From Streptomyces sp. CB02400 (GTDB taxonomy: Bacteria > Actinomycetota > Actinomycetes > Streptomycetales > Streptomycetaceae): a stretch of DNA of 64,000 nt. The DNA lies in NCBI RefSeq assembly GCF_001905725.1, contig NZ_LIWB01000002.1:543607-607606 (forward strand), given 5' to 3'. Below the pieces are notes generated by a model. It was given only the letters and a program-made list of their open reading frames with translations. It had not been told where the DNA came from and searched no databases. Shown here piece by piece: positions 29,675-38,243 of this stretch. A program made the translations under genes and the position numbers. Each line of letters opens with the position of its first letter. Within the stretch, counting starts at the first letter, position 1.

Positions 29675-30172
29675 ATGTCGATCGACGTCAACAACGAGTC
29701 CGGAACCGAGGTCGACGAGCAGGCGATCCTCGACATCGCCCGCTACGCGCTCGCGCGGATGCGTATCCACCCGCTCTCCGAACTCTCGGTGATCGTCGTG
29801 GACGCCGGCGCCATGGAGCAGCTGCACATCCAGTGGATGGACCTGCCCGGCCCGACGGACGTCATGTCGTTCCCGATGGACGAGCTGCGGCCCCCGTCCA
29901 AGGACGACGACGAGCCTCCGCAGGGGCTGCTCGGCGACATCGTGCTCTGCCCCGAGGTCGCCACCAGGCAGGGGCAGGAAGCGGAGACGCGGCACACCAT
30001 GGACGAGGAGCTCCAACTGCTCACCGTCCACGGTGTGCTGCACCTGCTGGGCTACGACCACGAGGAACCGGACGAGAAGGCCGAGATGTTCGGCCTGCAG
30101 GCCGCCATCGTGGACGGCTGGCGCGCGGAGAAGGGCCTCACCGGCCCGTCCCCGGCCCCGACCGTGTCATGA
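29675..30172 (+). CDS. ybeY: rRNA maturation endoribonuclease YbeY
   Basis: A 165-residue UPF0054 metalloprotein needed for 16S rRNA 3' end maturation and ribosome quality control. The zinc motif [11 protein letters not shown] and the upstream [10 protein letters not shown] and [10 protein letters not shown] segments identify it clearly. It begins 12 nt after phoH, and its stop overlaps the next ATG (ATGA), so it is part of the same operon. An acidic insert (SKDDDEPPQ) before GDIV is common in actinobacteria. Confidence 0.96.
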   Translation: MSIDVNNESGTEVDEQAILDIARYALARMRIHPLSELSVIVVDAGAMEQLHIQWMDLPGPTDVMSFPMDELRPPSKDDDEPPQGLLGDIVLCPEVATRQGQEAETRHTMDEELQLLTVHGVLHLLGYDHEEPDEKAEMFGLQAAIVDGWRAEKGLTGPSPAPTVS

Positions 30173-31488
30173 GTCCGACACTCGTCCTCGGCGCGATCGC
30201 CCTGGTCGTCGTCGCGTGGCTGGCCGCCTCCGCGGAGGCCGGCATCGCGCGCGTCTCCAGCTTCCGCGCCGAGGAGGCCGTACGCTCCGGCCGCCGGGGC
30301 GGCGCCAAACTCGCGCAGATCGCCGGCGACCCCACCCGCTACCTCAACGTGGCGCTGCTGGTCCGCGTCGCCTGCGAGATGGCCGCCGCCTCCCTGATCA
30401 CCTACGGCTGCCTGCGCGAGTTCGACGGGACCGCCGAGGCACTGCTGATCGCCATCGCGATCATGGTCCTGGTGTCGTACGTCGCCGTCGGGGTCTCCCC
30501 GCGCACCATCGGCCGCCAGCACCCGCTGAACACCGCCACGGCCGCCGCGTACGTCCTGGTGCCGCTCGCGCGGGTCATGGGACCGGTACCGAACCTGCTG
30601 ATCCTCATCGGCAACGCGCTCACCCCCGGCAAGGGCTTCCGTCGCGGACCGTTCGCCTCCGAGGCGGAGCTGCGCGCGATGGTGGACCTCGCGGAGGCGG
30701 AGTCGCTGATCGAGGACGAGGAGCGCCGCATGGTGCACTCGGTCTTCGAACTGGGCGACACGCTCGTGCGCGAGGTGATGGTGCCGCGCACCGACCTCGT
30801 GGTGATCGAGCGGTACAAGACCATCCGCCAGGCCCTCACCCTCGCCCTGCGCTCCGGTTTCTCCCGCATCCCGGTGACCGGCGAGAGCGAGGACGACATC
30901 GTCGGGATCGTCTACCTCAAGGACCTGGCCCGCAAGACGCACATCAGCCGGGACGCCGAGAGCGAACTGGTGTCCACGGCGATGCGGCCCGCGTTCTTCG
31001 TGCCCGACACCAAGAACGCCGGCGACCTGCTGCGCGAGATGCAGAAGGAACGCAACCACGTCGCCGTCGCCGTCGACGAGTACGGCGGCACCGCCGGCAT
31101 CGTCACCATCGAGGACATCCTCGAGGAGATCGTCGGCGAGATCACCGACGAGTACGACCGTGAACTGCCGCCCGTGGAGGAGCTGGGCGAGGACCGCTAC
31201 CGGGTCACCGCCCGTCTCGACATCGGCGACCTGGGCGAGCTGTACGGCCTGGAGGAGTTCGACGACGAGGACGTGGAGACCGTCGGCGGGCTGCTCGCCA
31301 AGCACCTCGGCCGGGTGCCGATCGCGGGCGCCTCGTCCCTGGTCGCCCTCCCCGACGCCCGCGAGCTGCGGCTCACGGCCGAGGCGGCGGCCGGACGCCG
31401 GAACAAGATCGTGACGGTGCTGGTGGAGCCGGTGGCCCCGGCGGATCCGGCGGACCCGCCCGCCGACGGGGAGGAGAAGCCGGAGTGA
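30169..31488 (+). CDS. Hemolysin-family CBS-domain transporter (CNNM/CorC type)
   Basis: A 439-residue membrane protein. The N-terminal DUF21/CNNM domain has about four hydrophobic segments ([22 protein letters not shown] and later helices to about residue 150). It is followed by a pair of CBS domains ([12 protein letters not shown] and VYLKDLARK through [26 protein letters not shown]) and a C-terminal CorC_HlyC domain. Family members are implicated in magnesium or cobalt efflux; true hemolysin activity is doubtful. The ATG overlaps the ybeY stop and the TGA overlaps the next GTG, so translation is coupled throughout. Confidence 0.92.
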   Translation: MSPTLVLGAIALVVVAWLAASAEAGIARVSSFRAEEAVRSGRRGGAKLAQIAGDPTRYLNVALLVRVACEMAAASLITYGCLREFDGTAEALLIAIAIMVLVSYVAVGVSPRTIGRQHPLNTATAAAYVLVPLARVMGPVPNLLILIGNALTPGKGFRRGPFASEAELRAMVDLAEAESLIEDEERRMVHSVFELGDTLVREVMVPRTDLVVIERYKTIRQALTLALRSGFSRIPVTGESEDDIVGIVYLKDLARKTHISRDAESELVSTAMRPAFFVPDTKNAGDLLREMQKERNHVAVAVDEYGGTAGIVTIEDILEEIVGEITDEYDRELPPVEELGEDRYRVTARLDIGDLGELYGLEEFDDEDVETVGGLLAKHLGRVPIAGASSLVALPDARELRLTAEAAAGRRNKIVTVLVEPVAPADPADPPADGEEKPE

Positions 31489-31844
31489 CCCCGCAGCAGC
31501 TGCGCGCCCTGTGCCTGTCCTTCAACGCGGCGGTGGAGGAGTTCCCCTTCAACCCGGAGACCTCCGTCTTCAAGGTCCGGGGCAAGCTCTTCGCCCTGAC
31601 GGACCTGGAGGCGCGGCCCCTCAAGGTCAACCTCAAGTGCGACCCGGACGACGCGATCCGGCTCCGCGCCGAGCACCCGGACCTGATCGTCCCGGGCTGG
31701 CACATGAACAAGCGCCACTGGAACACGGTGACGGTCGGCGGGACGCTTTCGGACAGTCTGGTCCGGGAGCTGGTCGAGGACTCCTACGACCTGGTCGTGG
31801 CGGGACTGCCGAGGGCGGAGCGGCTGAGACTCGACCGGGCGTGA
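31485..31844 (+). CDS. MmcQ/YjbR family protein
   Basis: A 119-residue single-domain protein of the MmcQ/YjbR (CyaY-like fold) family, sometimes called DNA-binding though evidence is thin. The core pattern EEFPFNPETSVFKVRGKLFAL, then VNLKCDPDDAIRLRAEHPDLIVPGWHMNKRHWNTV, is complete. Its GTG overlaps the stop of the CBS-domain gene. After it the conserved gene run is interrupted by about 1.4 kb containing a small minus-strand gene and a broken regulator. Confidence 0.88.
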   Translation: MTPQQLRALCLSFNAAVEEFPFNPETSVFKVRGKLFALTDLEARPLKVNLKCDPDDAIRLRAEHPDLIVPGWHMNKRHWNTVTVGGTLSDSLVRELVEDSYDLVVAGLPRAERLRLDRA

Positions 31845-32046
31845 CGTACGCGGAAGTGCTCCCGGCGCACACCGAATTGGCCCGACCGGCCCCTCGCCAA
31901 TGCCGGGGCGCGGCGGCAGAAGGTACTCACGGTGCGCTACGACGCCACCGCTCCGGGCCGCCTGCCAGGGAAACTCGGAGCGGAAGCGTCTTCCTAGGGC
32001 GTCCGCCGCTCTCGGCCCCGGCCGCTCAGGTCGGGGCTGACTGCTG

Positions 32047-32199
32047 TCACACGAACGGGAGGACCCACTCGTCGACGATCTTGTGGATCGCGATGAGGAG
32101 GTTGATCAGCGGGAGGGCCAGGGCCACCCGCTTCCCCCACGTGCGCTTGACCCGCTCGAGGCGGCGCTCTCCTTCCTGCTCCTCCTGACGGTCCGGCAT
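32047..32199 (-). CDS. Small membrane protein (50 aa), function unknown
   Basis: A short gene encoding a charged N-terminus (MPDRQEEQEGERRLERVKR) followed by one hydrophobic segment (VALALPLINLLIAIHKIV) and a short DEWVLPFV end. That fits a single-pass small membrane protein. AGGAG lies about 9 nt before ATG 32199. It is divergent from the broken XRE gene with only 31 bp between starts, so the pair would share a promoter region. No family is recognised. Confidence 0.5.
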   Translation of the reverse strand: MPDRQEEQEGERRLERVKRTWGKRVALALPLINLLIAIHKIVDEWVLPFV

Positions 32200-32230
32200 C
32201 GGTGATCGGCTCCTGGGGGGTGCTGCAAAC

Positions 32231-33060
32231 ATGCCCGTGAAGAGTGCGGCATTGCTGCGCCTGCGGCTGCGCACTGAACTTCGCAAGGCCCGCATGGCCG
32301 CCGGCCTGACGCAAGGTGAGGTCGCCGGCCGGATGGAGTGGAGTCCGTCCGAGCTCATCCGGATCGAGGCGGGAGAGGTCGGCATCTCGGTCAACGACCC
32401 GCGCCCGCTCGCCACGGCCTACGGGATCACGGACCGGCGCAAACTCGAAGAGCTGCTGGACATGGCCCGGGGCAGTCGGCGGCGTCCGCCCACCGCCAGT
32501 TCGGGTCGCTGCTCCTGCCGAGTCTGCTGCAGACCGAGGAGTACATGCGGGCCGTGATCGGCACGTACGGCAAGGACATGCCCGAGGGGAGCGTCGACCG
32601 CATCGTCGAATCGCGCCTCGCGCGTCAGGAGGTGCTGGAGGGGGAGGAGCGAGAGTTCTCCTTCGTCCTGGACGAGTCGGTGGTGCGCCGCGTGACCGGG
32701 GGCCGCGGGGTGATGCGGGCTCAGCTGGAGCGCCTGGCCGAGCTGTCCGCGCGTCCGCACGTCGCGATTCGGATCCTGCCGTTCAGCATCGGCGCGCATC
32801 CCGGTGTCCAGGGACCGTTCACGCTGTTCGAGTTCCAGGCCGAGGGGATGGAGGACGCTCTGTTCATCGAGGACTCCCGGGGGCTGACCACCGCCTCGAC
32901 CTCCGCGGAGGAGGCCCGGCAGTACCTGGAGCGTTTCTGGGAGCTGGAGGACCTGTCGCTGAAGGACGGGGTCGACGTGGTGCTGCGACGTCTCGCGGAG
33001 CGCATCGCGGAGGGAGGCGACGAACTGGAGGGCCTGTACGGGCGTCGAGGTCCGCGTCCG
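32231..33060 (+). pseudogene. Broken XRE-family regulator with DUF5753 domain
   Basis: The N-terminal helix-turn-helix (LRTELRKARMAAGLTQGEVAGRMEWSPSELIRIEAGEVGIS) is intact in one frame up to about LEELLDMARGS near 32475. The DUF5753 part (SLLLPSLLQTEEYMRAVI through DGVDVVLRRLAERIAEGGDELE) continues in a different frame. About 30 residues that normally lie between the two, including the usual WW..Y..LE segment, are missing. A deletion with frameshift is the simplest reading. The stop codon region is also lost, and the frame runs into the DUF397 remnant. A complete relative lies at 54714-55547. Confidence 0.75.
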
Positions 33061-33169
33061 TGGCTCGAAATGCCGATGCGGCGACATCGTCGCCGTCACC
33101 CCTGCCGTATGGGACTCCTTCCTCCGCTCCCTCGCCGAAGCGCCGTCCGCTCGCCGTACGGAGTCGTGA
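33041..33169 (+). pseudogene. DUF397 remnant (C-terminal half)
   Basis: In the frame ending at TGA 33167-33169, the translation VEVRVRGSK, then GDIVAVTPAVWDSFLRSL, matches the second half of DUF397 proteins (usual pattern CVEVA..VRDSK....AVTP..W..F). There is no start codon or N-terminal W.KSSYS segment. DUF397 genes usually follow XRE-DUF5753 genes, so this is the decayed partner. Confidence 0.65.
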
Positions 33170-33211
33170 GGGGTCCGCCCCCGCCACCAGGTGGCCTCCA
33201 CCCCCCTTCCT

Positions 33212-33217
33212 TATGCT
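33212..33217 (+). promoter_or_regulatory. -10 hexamer TATGCT before the deaminase-like gene
   Basis: TATGCT is followed by 6 nt and then ATG 33224. No ribosome-binding site is visible. This predicts leaderless initiation. Confidence 0.4.
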
Positions 33218-33223
33218 CACCCC

Positions 33224-33577
33224 ATGACTGAAAGCACCGACCTCAATCCCGAGGACCGCAAGATCGTCACCCTGGCCCGTTCCGCCCGGGCCCGCAACGG
33301 TGTGCCCGAGGGGGCCGCCGTACGCGACGAGACCGGCCGGACGTATGTCGCCGGGACCGTGGCCCTGGACTCCCTGAAGCTCAGCGCCCTGCAGACGGCG
33401 GTGGCGATGGCCGTGGCGTCCGGCGCGAAGTCGCTGGAGGCGGCGGCCGTGGTGACGGAGGCGGAGTCGGCGTCGCCCGAGGACCGCGCGGCCGTACGGG
33501 ACCTCGGCGGCCCCTCGACCCCGGTCCTGGTGGCCGGTACGGACGGCGCGGTCCGGGAGACGGTCACCGCGGGCTGA
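33224..33577 (+). CDS. Cytidine deaminase-like protein lacking catalytic residues
   Basis: A 117-residue protein with the order of a cytidine deaminase fold: helix (EDRKIVTLARSARARNGV), strand pair (EGAAVRDETGRTYVAGTVA), then a helix where the zinc-binding HAE/CAE motif should be but which reads LSALQTAVAMAVASG. A PCxxC motif is also absent. So it is probably not a deaminase. In mycobacteria a small gene of the same size sits between the CBS-domain gene and era, so the locus is conserved and a structural or ribosome-related role is plausible; that is inference. Confidence 0.72.
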   Translation: MTESTDLNPEDRKIVTLARSARARNGVPEGAAVRDETGRTYVAGTVALDSLKLSALQTAVAMAVASGAKSLEAAAVVTEAESASPEDRAAVRDLGGPSTPVLVAGTDGAVRETVTAG

Positions 33578-33599
33578 TACCACGCGGCGCACCCACCCG

Positions 33600-33612
33600 T
33601 TACCGGCGGTAA
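33600..33612. promoter_or_regulatory. Palindrome TTACC-GGC-GGTAA
   Basis: A 13-bp inverted repeat about 150 bp before the secreted-protein gene and 23 bp after the deaminase-like stop. It resembles TTACY...RGTAA palindromes at 48676 and near 3632. Confidence 0.4.
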
Positions 33613-33761
33613 GTAGGCCGGAATCCCACCTTGTCGCACGCCGCCTCTCGCGCATCAATGGAACCCGCCGGTACTGACGGCACGTCAGCCGACATGATCG
33701 CGGCGGGTCCGGACCCACGCTGCCGAGCAGTTCCCCCCACACGGAAAGGGACCGGAAACCC

Positions 33762-34241
33762 ATGAGAGGCAAGCGATTCGGAACAGGTGTGTCCCTGGCG
33801 GCAGGCGCTCTCGCCGTCTGCGGCCTGGCCTTCGCCCCCACCGCCGCCGCCGTCGCCCCCGGGTCGGCGACCGTCAACGCCGACTGCGGAAGCTGGGGCG
33901 GCGGCGACGCCACCCTCACGGCGACCCAGAGCGGCACGTCCGCCACCGTCACCATCACCACCTCCGCGGTGACCGCGCCCCTCGCGATCGGCCAGGACTC
34001 ACTGGTCTCGAGGCTCACCCTGGTGAAGGCCGGCGGTGGCACGGTCACCTTCAGCGGCACCGAGAACCCGGCCATGGCGACCGGCGACGCGCTCGAGGTC
34101 GGCCCGCTCACCGGGACCGTGGCCTCCGGCGACAGCCTGGAGGCGTTCGGCGGCACGCTGAAGGTGACGGCGTTCGGCTTCATCACCATCACCTGCACGG
34201 CGACCGCGCCACAGGCACCGGGCCCGTTCGTCTTCGACTGA
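33762..34241 (+). CDS. Secreted protein of unknown function
   Basis: A 159-residue protein with a clear Sec signal peptide (MRGKRFGTGVSLAAGALAVCG, then LAFAPTAAAVAPG) and probable cleavage after AAA near residue 30. The mature part is Thr/Ser/Gly-rich with alternating beta-strand character (ATLTATQSGTSATVTITTSAV, then VSRLTLVKAGGGTVTFSG) and two cysteines (DCGSWGG and TITCTATAP) that may form a disulphide. A purine-rich GGAAAGGGACCGG precedes ATG 33762. It interrupts the deaminase-like to era spacing. No family is recognised. Confidence 0.75.
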   Translation: MRGKRFGTGVSLAAGALAVCGLAFAPTAAAVAPGSATVNADCGSWGGGDATLTATQSGTSATVTITTSAVTAPLAIGQDSLVSRLTLVKAGGGTVTFSGTENPAMATGDALEVGPLTGTVASGDSLEAFGGTLKVTAFGFITITCTATAPQAPGPFVFD

Positions 34242-34329
34242 TCCCGCCGGGCGGGCGGACCGGGCCCTCACGGGGGCCCGGTCCGGCCCCCGTCCCGGAC
34301 GGTGGTACGGCGAGGTCTCCCGGATCAGG

Positions 34330-34335
34330 GACAAT
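34330..34335 (+). promoter_or_regulatory. -10-like GACAAT before era
   Basis: GACAAT, 7 nt, ATG 34343: identical geometry to hemW and recO. Confidence 0.45.
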
Positions 34336-34342
34336 GGGCGCC

Positions 34343-35296
34343 ATGAGTGTTCGTACCCAGTCATCCGAGCAGCCCGCCGAAGCTGTCCACCGGGCCGGCT
34401 TCGCCTGCTTCGTGGGCCGCCCCAACGCGGGCAAGTCCACCCTCACGAACGCTCTGGTCGGGCAGAAGGTGGCGATCACCTCGAACCGGCCGCAGACCAC
34501 CCGGCACACCGTGCGCGGGATCGTGCACCGCGAGGACGCGCAGCTCATCCTGGTGGACACCCCCGGACTGCACAAGCCGCGCACCCTGCTCGGCGAGCGG
34601 CTGAACGACGTGGTCCGCACCACCTGGGCCGAGGTCGACGCGATCGGTTTCTGCATCCCCGCCGACCAGAAGATCGGCCCCGGCGACCGCTTCATCGCCA
34701 AGGAACTGGCCGGGATCAAGAAGACCCCGAAGATCGCGATCGTCACCAAGACCGACCTGGTGGACGGCAAGGCGCTGGCCGAGCAGCTGATCGCCGTCGA
34801 CCAGCTCGGCCGGGAGCTGGGCATCACCTGGGCCGAGATCATCCCGGTCTCGGCGACCGCGAACAAGCAGGTCGACCTGCTGGCCGACCTCCTGATCCCC
34901 CTGATGCCGGAGGGCCCCGCCCTCTACCCCGAGGGCGACCTCACCGACGAACCCGAGCAGGTCATGGTCGCGGAGCTGATCCGCGAGGCGGCCCTGGAGG
35001 GCGTCCGCGACGAGCTCCCGCACTCCATCGCCGTGGTCGTCGAGGAGATGCTCCCGCGCGAGGACCGCCCCGCCGACAAGCCCCTCCTCGACATCCACGC
35101 CAACCTCTTCATCGAGCGCCCCAGCCAGAAGGGCATCGTCATCGGCCCCAAGGGCAAGCGCCTGAAGGACGTCGGCATCAAGTCCCGCAAACAGATCGAG
35201 GCACTCCTCGGCACCCCGGTGTTCCTGGACCTGCACGTGAAGGTCGCCAAGGACTGGCAGCGGGACCCGAAGCAGTTGCGGCGCCTGGGCTTCTGA
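34343..35296 (+). CDS. era: GTPase Era
   Basis: A 317-residue ribosome-assembly GTPase that binds the 3' end of 16S rRNA. G1 GRPNAGKST is at residues 25-33. The switch SNRPQTTRHTVRGIV, G3 DTPGLHKP and G4 TKTDL follow, then the C-terminal KH domain with GIVIGPKGKRLKDVGIKSRKQIEALL. An in-frame ATG at 34334 lies inside a GACAAT hexamer, so ATG 34343 is preferred. Its stop abuts the stop of the convergent beta-glucosidase gene with no spacer. The neighbouring phoH and ybeY genes fit a ribosome-biogenesis theme. Confidence 0.96.
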   Translation: MSVRTQSSEQPAEAVHRAGFACFVGRPNAGKSTLTNALVGQKVAITSNRPQTTRHTVRGIVHREDAQLILVDTPGLHKPRTLLGERLNDVVRTTWAEVDAIGFCIPADQKIGPGDRFIAKELAGIKKTPKIAIVTKTDLVDGKALAEQLIAVDQLGRELGITWAEIIPVSATANKQVDLLADLLIPLMPEGPALYPEGDLTDEPEQVMVAELIREAALEGVRDELPHSIAVVVEEMLPREDRPADKPLLDIHANLFIERPSQKGIVIGPKGKRLKDVGIKSRKQIEALLGTPVFLDLHVKVAKDWQRDPKQLRRLGF

Positions 35297-36607
35297 TCAC
35301 CGGCGCTGCTCGCGCAGCAGTTCCCTGAACCAGGCGTACGACGCCTTCGGGGTCCGTTCCAGTGTGTCGAAGTCGACGTGGACCAGGCCGAAGCGGCGGG
35401 CGTAGCCCTCCGCCCACTCGAAGTTGTCCATCAGGGACCACACGAAGTAGCCGCGTACGTCCACGCCCGCCTCCACCGCCCGGTGCAGCGCGCGGATGTG
35501 GCCGTCGAGGTAGGTGACGCGGTCCCGGTCGTCCAGGCCGTCGTACGCGCAGCCGTTCTCGGTGATGACCACCGGCGGGAGGCGGTCGCCGTACCGGGCG
35601 CGGAAGGTGGTGAGGAGTTCCGTCAGGGCCTCCGGGACCACCGGCCAGCCGAAGTCCGTCACCGGGTGACCCTTGATCTCCCTCACCGAGAAGGGGAGCT
35701 CGGCCGGCATCCGGACCCCGCCGAAGTCGATCTCCGTGCCCTGCGGGGCGCCCACGCTCGTCGGCGCGTAGTAGTTGATCCCGTACCAGTCCAGCGGCTC
35801 CGCGATGACCTTCAGGTCCGCCTCGACGTCGCCCGGCATCAGCTCGCCGATGCCCTCCGGGTAGCGGCCGAGCAGCAGCGGGTCGGCGAAGAGGCGGTTC
35901 AGCAGGAGGTCGTAGAAGTCGGCCGCCGCCATGTCCGCCTCGTCCTCGGAGGCGGGCCAGGTCGGGCCGTGGGAGTTCGCGATGCCGATGTCGTCCGCCC
36001 CGGCCGCCCGTAGCGCCCGTACCGCGAGCCCGTGCGCGAGGAGCTGGTGGTGGGCCACCGGAAGCGCGTCGAACAGCAGCTTCCGGCCGGGGGCGTGCAC
36101 GCCCAGCGCGTGCCCCAGCAGGGTGTGCTCGGCGGGCTCGTTGAGGGTGATCCACTTCGTCACCCGGTCGCCGATCCGCCCGGCGACCTCCGCCACGTAC
36201 TCCGCGAACCGCTGTGCCGTACCGCGCTCCAGCCAGTCCAGCTCGGCCGGCAGGTCCCAGTGGAACAGCGTCGGCACCGGCCGTACGCCCGCCGCGCACA
36301 GCTCGTCGACCAGCCGGTCGTAGAAGTCCAGGCCACCCCGCGCCCGCACCCTCGGCCAGGAGACCGAGAAGCGGTACGCGTCCACGCCCAGGCCGGCCAG
36401 CAGCGCCACGTCCTCGCGATGGCGGTGGACGTGGTCGCAGGCCACCGCCGCCGTCGAGCCGTCCCGCACCCGCCCCGGTTCGGCCGAGAACACGTCCCAC
36501 ACGGACGGCTCGCGCGCCTCCACCGCTCCCTCGATCTGGTGCGCCGAGGTCGACACGCCCCACAGGAAACCGGCCGGGAAACGGGGGATCGGGTTCGTCG
36601 TCGCCAT
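35297..36607 (-). CDS. GH1 beta-glucosidase
   Basis: A 436-residue glycoside hydrolase family 1 enzyme that releases terminal beta-linked glucose or related sugars, with retention. It has the N-terminal FPAGFLWGVSTSAHQIEG signature, acid/base glutamate in TLNEPAEH, nucleophile glutamate in VITENGCAYD, and WSLMDNFEWAEGY near the C-terminus. No signal peptide is present, so it acts in the cytosol, perhaps on imported cellobiose. ATG 36607 gives the family N-terminus; ATG 36625 is an alternative. No sugar transporter genes are adjacent. Confidence 0.93.
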   Translation of the reverse strand: MATTNPIPRFPAGFLWGVSTSAHQIEGAVEAREPSVWDVFSAEPGRVRDGSTAAVACDHVHRHREDVALLAGLGVDAYRFSVSWPRVRARGGLDFYDRLVDELCAAGVRPVPTLFHWDLPAELDWLERGTAQRFAEYVAEVAGRIGDRVTKWITLNEPAEHTLLGHALGVHAPGRKLLFDALPVAHHQLLAHGLAVRALRAAGADDIGIANSHGPTWPASEDEADMAAADFYDLLLNRLFADPLLLGRYPEGIGELMPGDVEADLKVIAEPLDWYGINYYAPTSVGAPQGTEIDFGGVRMPAELPFSVREIKGHPVTDFGWPVVPEALTELLTTFRARYGDRLPPVVITENGCAYDGLDDRDRVTYLDGHIRALHRAVEAGVDVRGYFVWSLMDNFEWAEGYARRFGLVHVDFDTLERTPKASYAWFRELLREQRR

Positions 36608-36665
36608 GGCCCGGATCATCCGCACCCGAGCCAGGCCAAGTCAACGTCCGTGCGGCACAAGCAAG

Positions 36666-36932
36666 TTACGCACCTTCCTTCAGCACCTTCCTGATCAGCT
36701 CCCGCTGCTCGTCCGTCAGCCGGGGATCCGCGCAGTACACCGACCTCCCGTCCACCGTGATCCGGTAGCTGAAACCGTCCGGCACCCCGGCCGGAGGTGT
36801 GCCCCGGCCGGTGGCCATGACCCGTTCGGCCAGGGCGTGCCACTCGTGGGCGTCGGCCCGGCCCGAGGTGTCCACCTCGGCCCGCCGCTCGATCCCCGCG
36901 AACCCGCCCGTGCGCCGCACCTGAATACGCAT
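36666..36932 (-). CDS. Emfourin-like protease inhibitor (protealysin inhibitor family)
   Basis: An 88-residue protein starting MRIQVRRTGGFAGIERRAEVDT, with a central DGFSYRITVDGRSVYCAD and a helical end (LTDEQRELIRKVLKEGA). This is the pattern I recall for emfourin, the small inhibitor encoded next to protealysin-type M4 proteases. It lies 21 bp downstream of such a protease here, on the same strand, which strongly supports the pairing. It probably protects the cytoplasm from the protease or regulates its activity. Assignment is by pattern and context, not by alignment. Confidence 0.75.
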   Translation of the reverse strand: MRIQVRRTGGFAGIERRAEVDTSGRADAHEWHALAERVMATGRGTPPAGVPDGFSYRITVDGRSVYCADPRLTDEQRELIRKVLKEGA

Positions 36933-36953
36933 GGGTCCGTGTCTAGTACGGAA

Positions 36954-38024
36954 CTACAGCGTCCGCACCCCCACCCGCTCCCAGGCCTTCGACACCGCCT
37001 GGAGTTCCTCGCCCTCCCCGTACCGGGCGCGCGCCGCCTTCACCGTCAGCGTCGCGAAGTCCGTGAACTTCGCGTCCTGCTCCAGCTCCCCGCCGGTCAG
37101 CACGTCGTACCAGACCTGCCCCGCCCGTTCCCAGGCGTGCCCGCCGAGGGTGGTGGCCGCCAGGTAGAAGGCGTGGTTCGGGATGCCCGAGTTGATGTGC
37201 ACCCCGCCGTTGTCCCGGCCGGTGCGGACGTAGTCGTCCATCGTCGCGGGCTGCGGGTCCTTGCCGAGGACGTCGTCGTCGTACGCCGTGCCCGGCTCCT
37301 TCATGGAGCGCAGCGCCTTGCCCGTGACGCGCGGGGCGAGCAGCCCGGCCCCGATCAGCCAGTCGGCCTCGTCGGCGGTCTGGCCGAGCGTGTACTGCTT
37401 GATGAGCGCGCCGAAGACGTCCGACACCGACTCGTTGAGCGCGCCCGGCTGGCCGAAGTAGGTCAGGTTCGCGGTGTACTGCGTGACGCCGTGGACGAGT
37501 TCGTGGCCGATGACGTCGACGGGGATGGTGAAGTCGAGGAAGATCTCGCCGTCGCCGTCGCCGAACACCATCTGCTCGCCGTTCCAGAAGGCGTTGTTGT
37601 ACTCCTCGTCGTAGTGCACGGTCGCGTCCATCGGCAGCCCGTTGCCGTCGATGGAGTCGCGGGCGTACGCCTTCAGCAGCAGCTCGAACGTGGCGCCGAG
37701 ACCGGCGTAGGCGCGGTTGACGGTGGCGTCCTGGCCGGGCTCGTCGCCCTCGCCGCGCACCTTGGTCCCCGGCAGGTCGGTGCCGTGCCGGGCGTCGTAC
37801 ACGGTGCGCTGCGGCTTGCCGGGCTCGGCCTCGGCGAGCAGGGCGACGGCCGGGGCGCCGGCGACGGTGGTGAGGTGGCGCCGGGTGCGCTCGTGGGCGT
37901 CGCGCTGGATGGTGCGGCGCGCGCGCCCGGAGAGCGCGGGGTCGTCGGACTGCGCGAGACGGTCGAGGACGTGCGGCGGGATGATCGTGCAGAAGACGGG
38001 CTCGAAGCCCCCGTTCTTGGTCAT
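36954..38024 (-). CDS. M4 family metallopeptidase, protealysin-like
   Basis: A 356-residue thermolysin-family zinc protease. It has HELVHGVTQYTANL (HEXXH with catalytic Glu), GALNESVSDVFGALI (third zinc ligand Glu) and DNGGVHINSGIPNHAFYLAA with the active-site histidine. The short precursor with CTIIPPHVLDRLA near the N-terminus is the hallmark of the protealysin subgroup. No classical signal peptide is seen, consistent with that subgroup. ATG 38024 is chosen; GTG 38060 with AAGG upstream and TTG 38069 are alternatives. An emfourin-like inhibitor gene follows. Confidence 0.92.
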   Translation of the reverse strand: MTKNGGFEPVFCTIIPPHVLDRLAQSDDPALSGRARRTIQRDAHERTRRHLTTVAGAPAVALLAEAEPGKPQRTVYDARHGTDLPGTKVRGEGDEPGQDATVNRAYAGLGATFELLLKAYARDSIDGNGLPMDATVHYDEEYNNAFWNGEQMVFGDGDGEIFLDFTIPVDVIGHELVHGVTQYTANLTYFGQPGALNESVSDVFGALIKQYTLGQTADEADWLIGAGLLAPRVTGKALRSMKEPGTAYDDDVLGKDPQPATMDDYVRTGRDNGGVHINSGIPNHAFYLAATTLGGHAWERAGQVWYDVLTGGELEQDAKFTDFATLTVKAARARYGEGEELQAVSKAWERVGVRTL

Positions 38025-38140
38025 GTCCGGCACGATGACACTGCGTTGGCCTGCTGTCACTAGGGGCAACCTTGATTGGGTGAAATGCCGTGATTCAGCC
38101 GCTGTGGGGGTAGCCCTGTGTTATCCGTGCGGGTGGTTTG

Positions 38141-38186
38141 TGGCGGATCGCGCAGTTCCCCGCACCCCTTTCGGGTGTGGCGATCC
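38141..38186. repeat. Dispersed sequence GCGCAGTTCCCCGC(G/A)CCCC with small hairpin
   Basis: GGATCGCGCAGTTCCCCGC followed by ACCCCTTTCGGGT resembles a very common intergenic sequence in Streptomyces genomes, as I remember it. Only one copy is seen in this window. Confidence 0.45.
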
Positions 38187-38227
38187 CGCATACTGATACA
38201 TGCGGCCCGCGTCAGGGAAAGCTCGGC

Positions 38228-38233
38228 TAGCAT
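38228..38233 (+). promoter_or_regulatory. Possible leuA -10 hexamer TAGCAT
   Basis: TAGCAT lies 10 nt before the leader-peptide ATG. The -35 is not convincing. Confidence 0.35.
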
Positions 38234-38243
38234 GCTCCGCATC

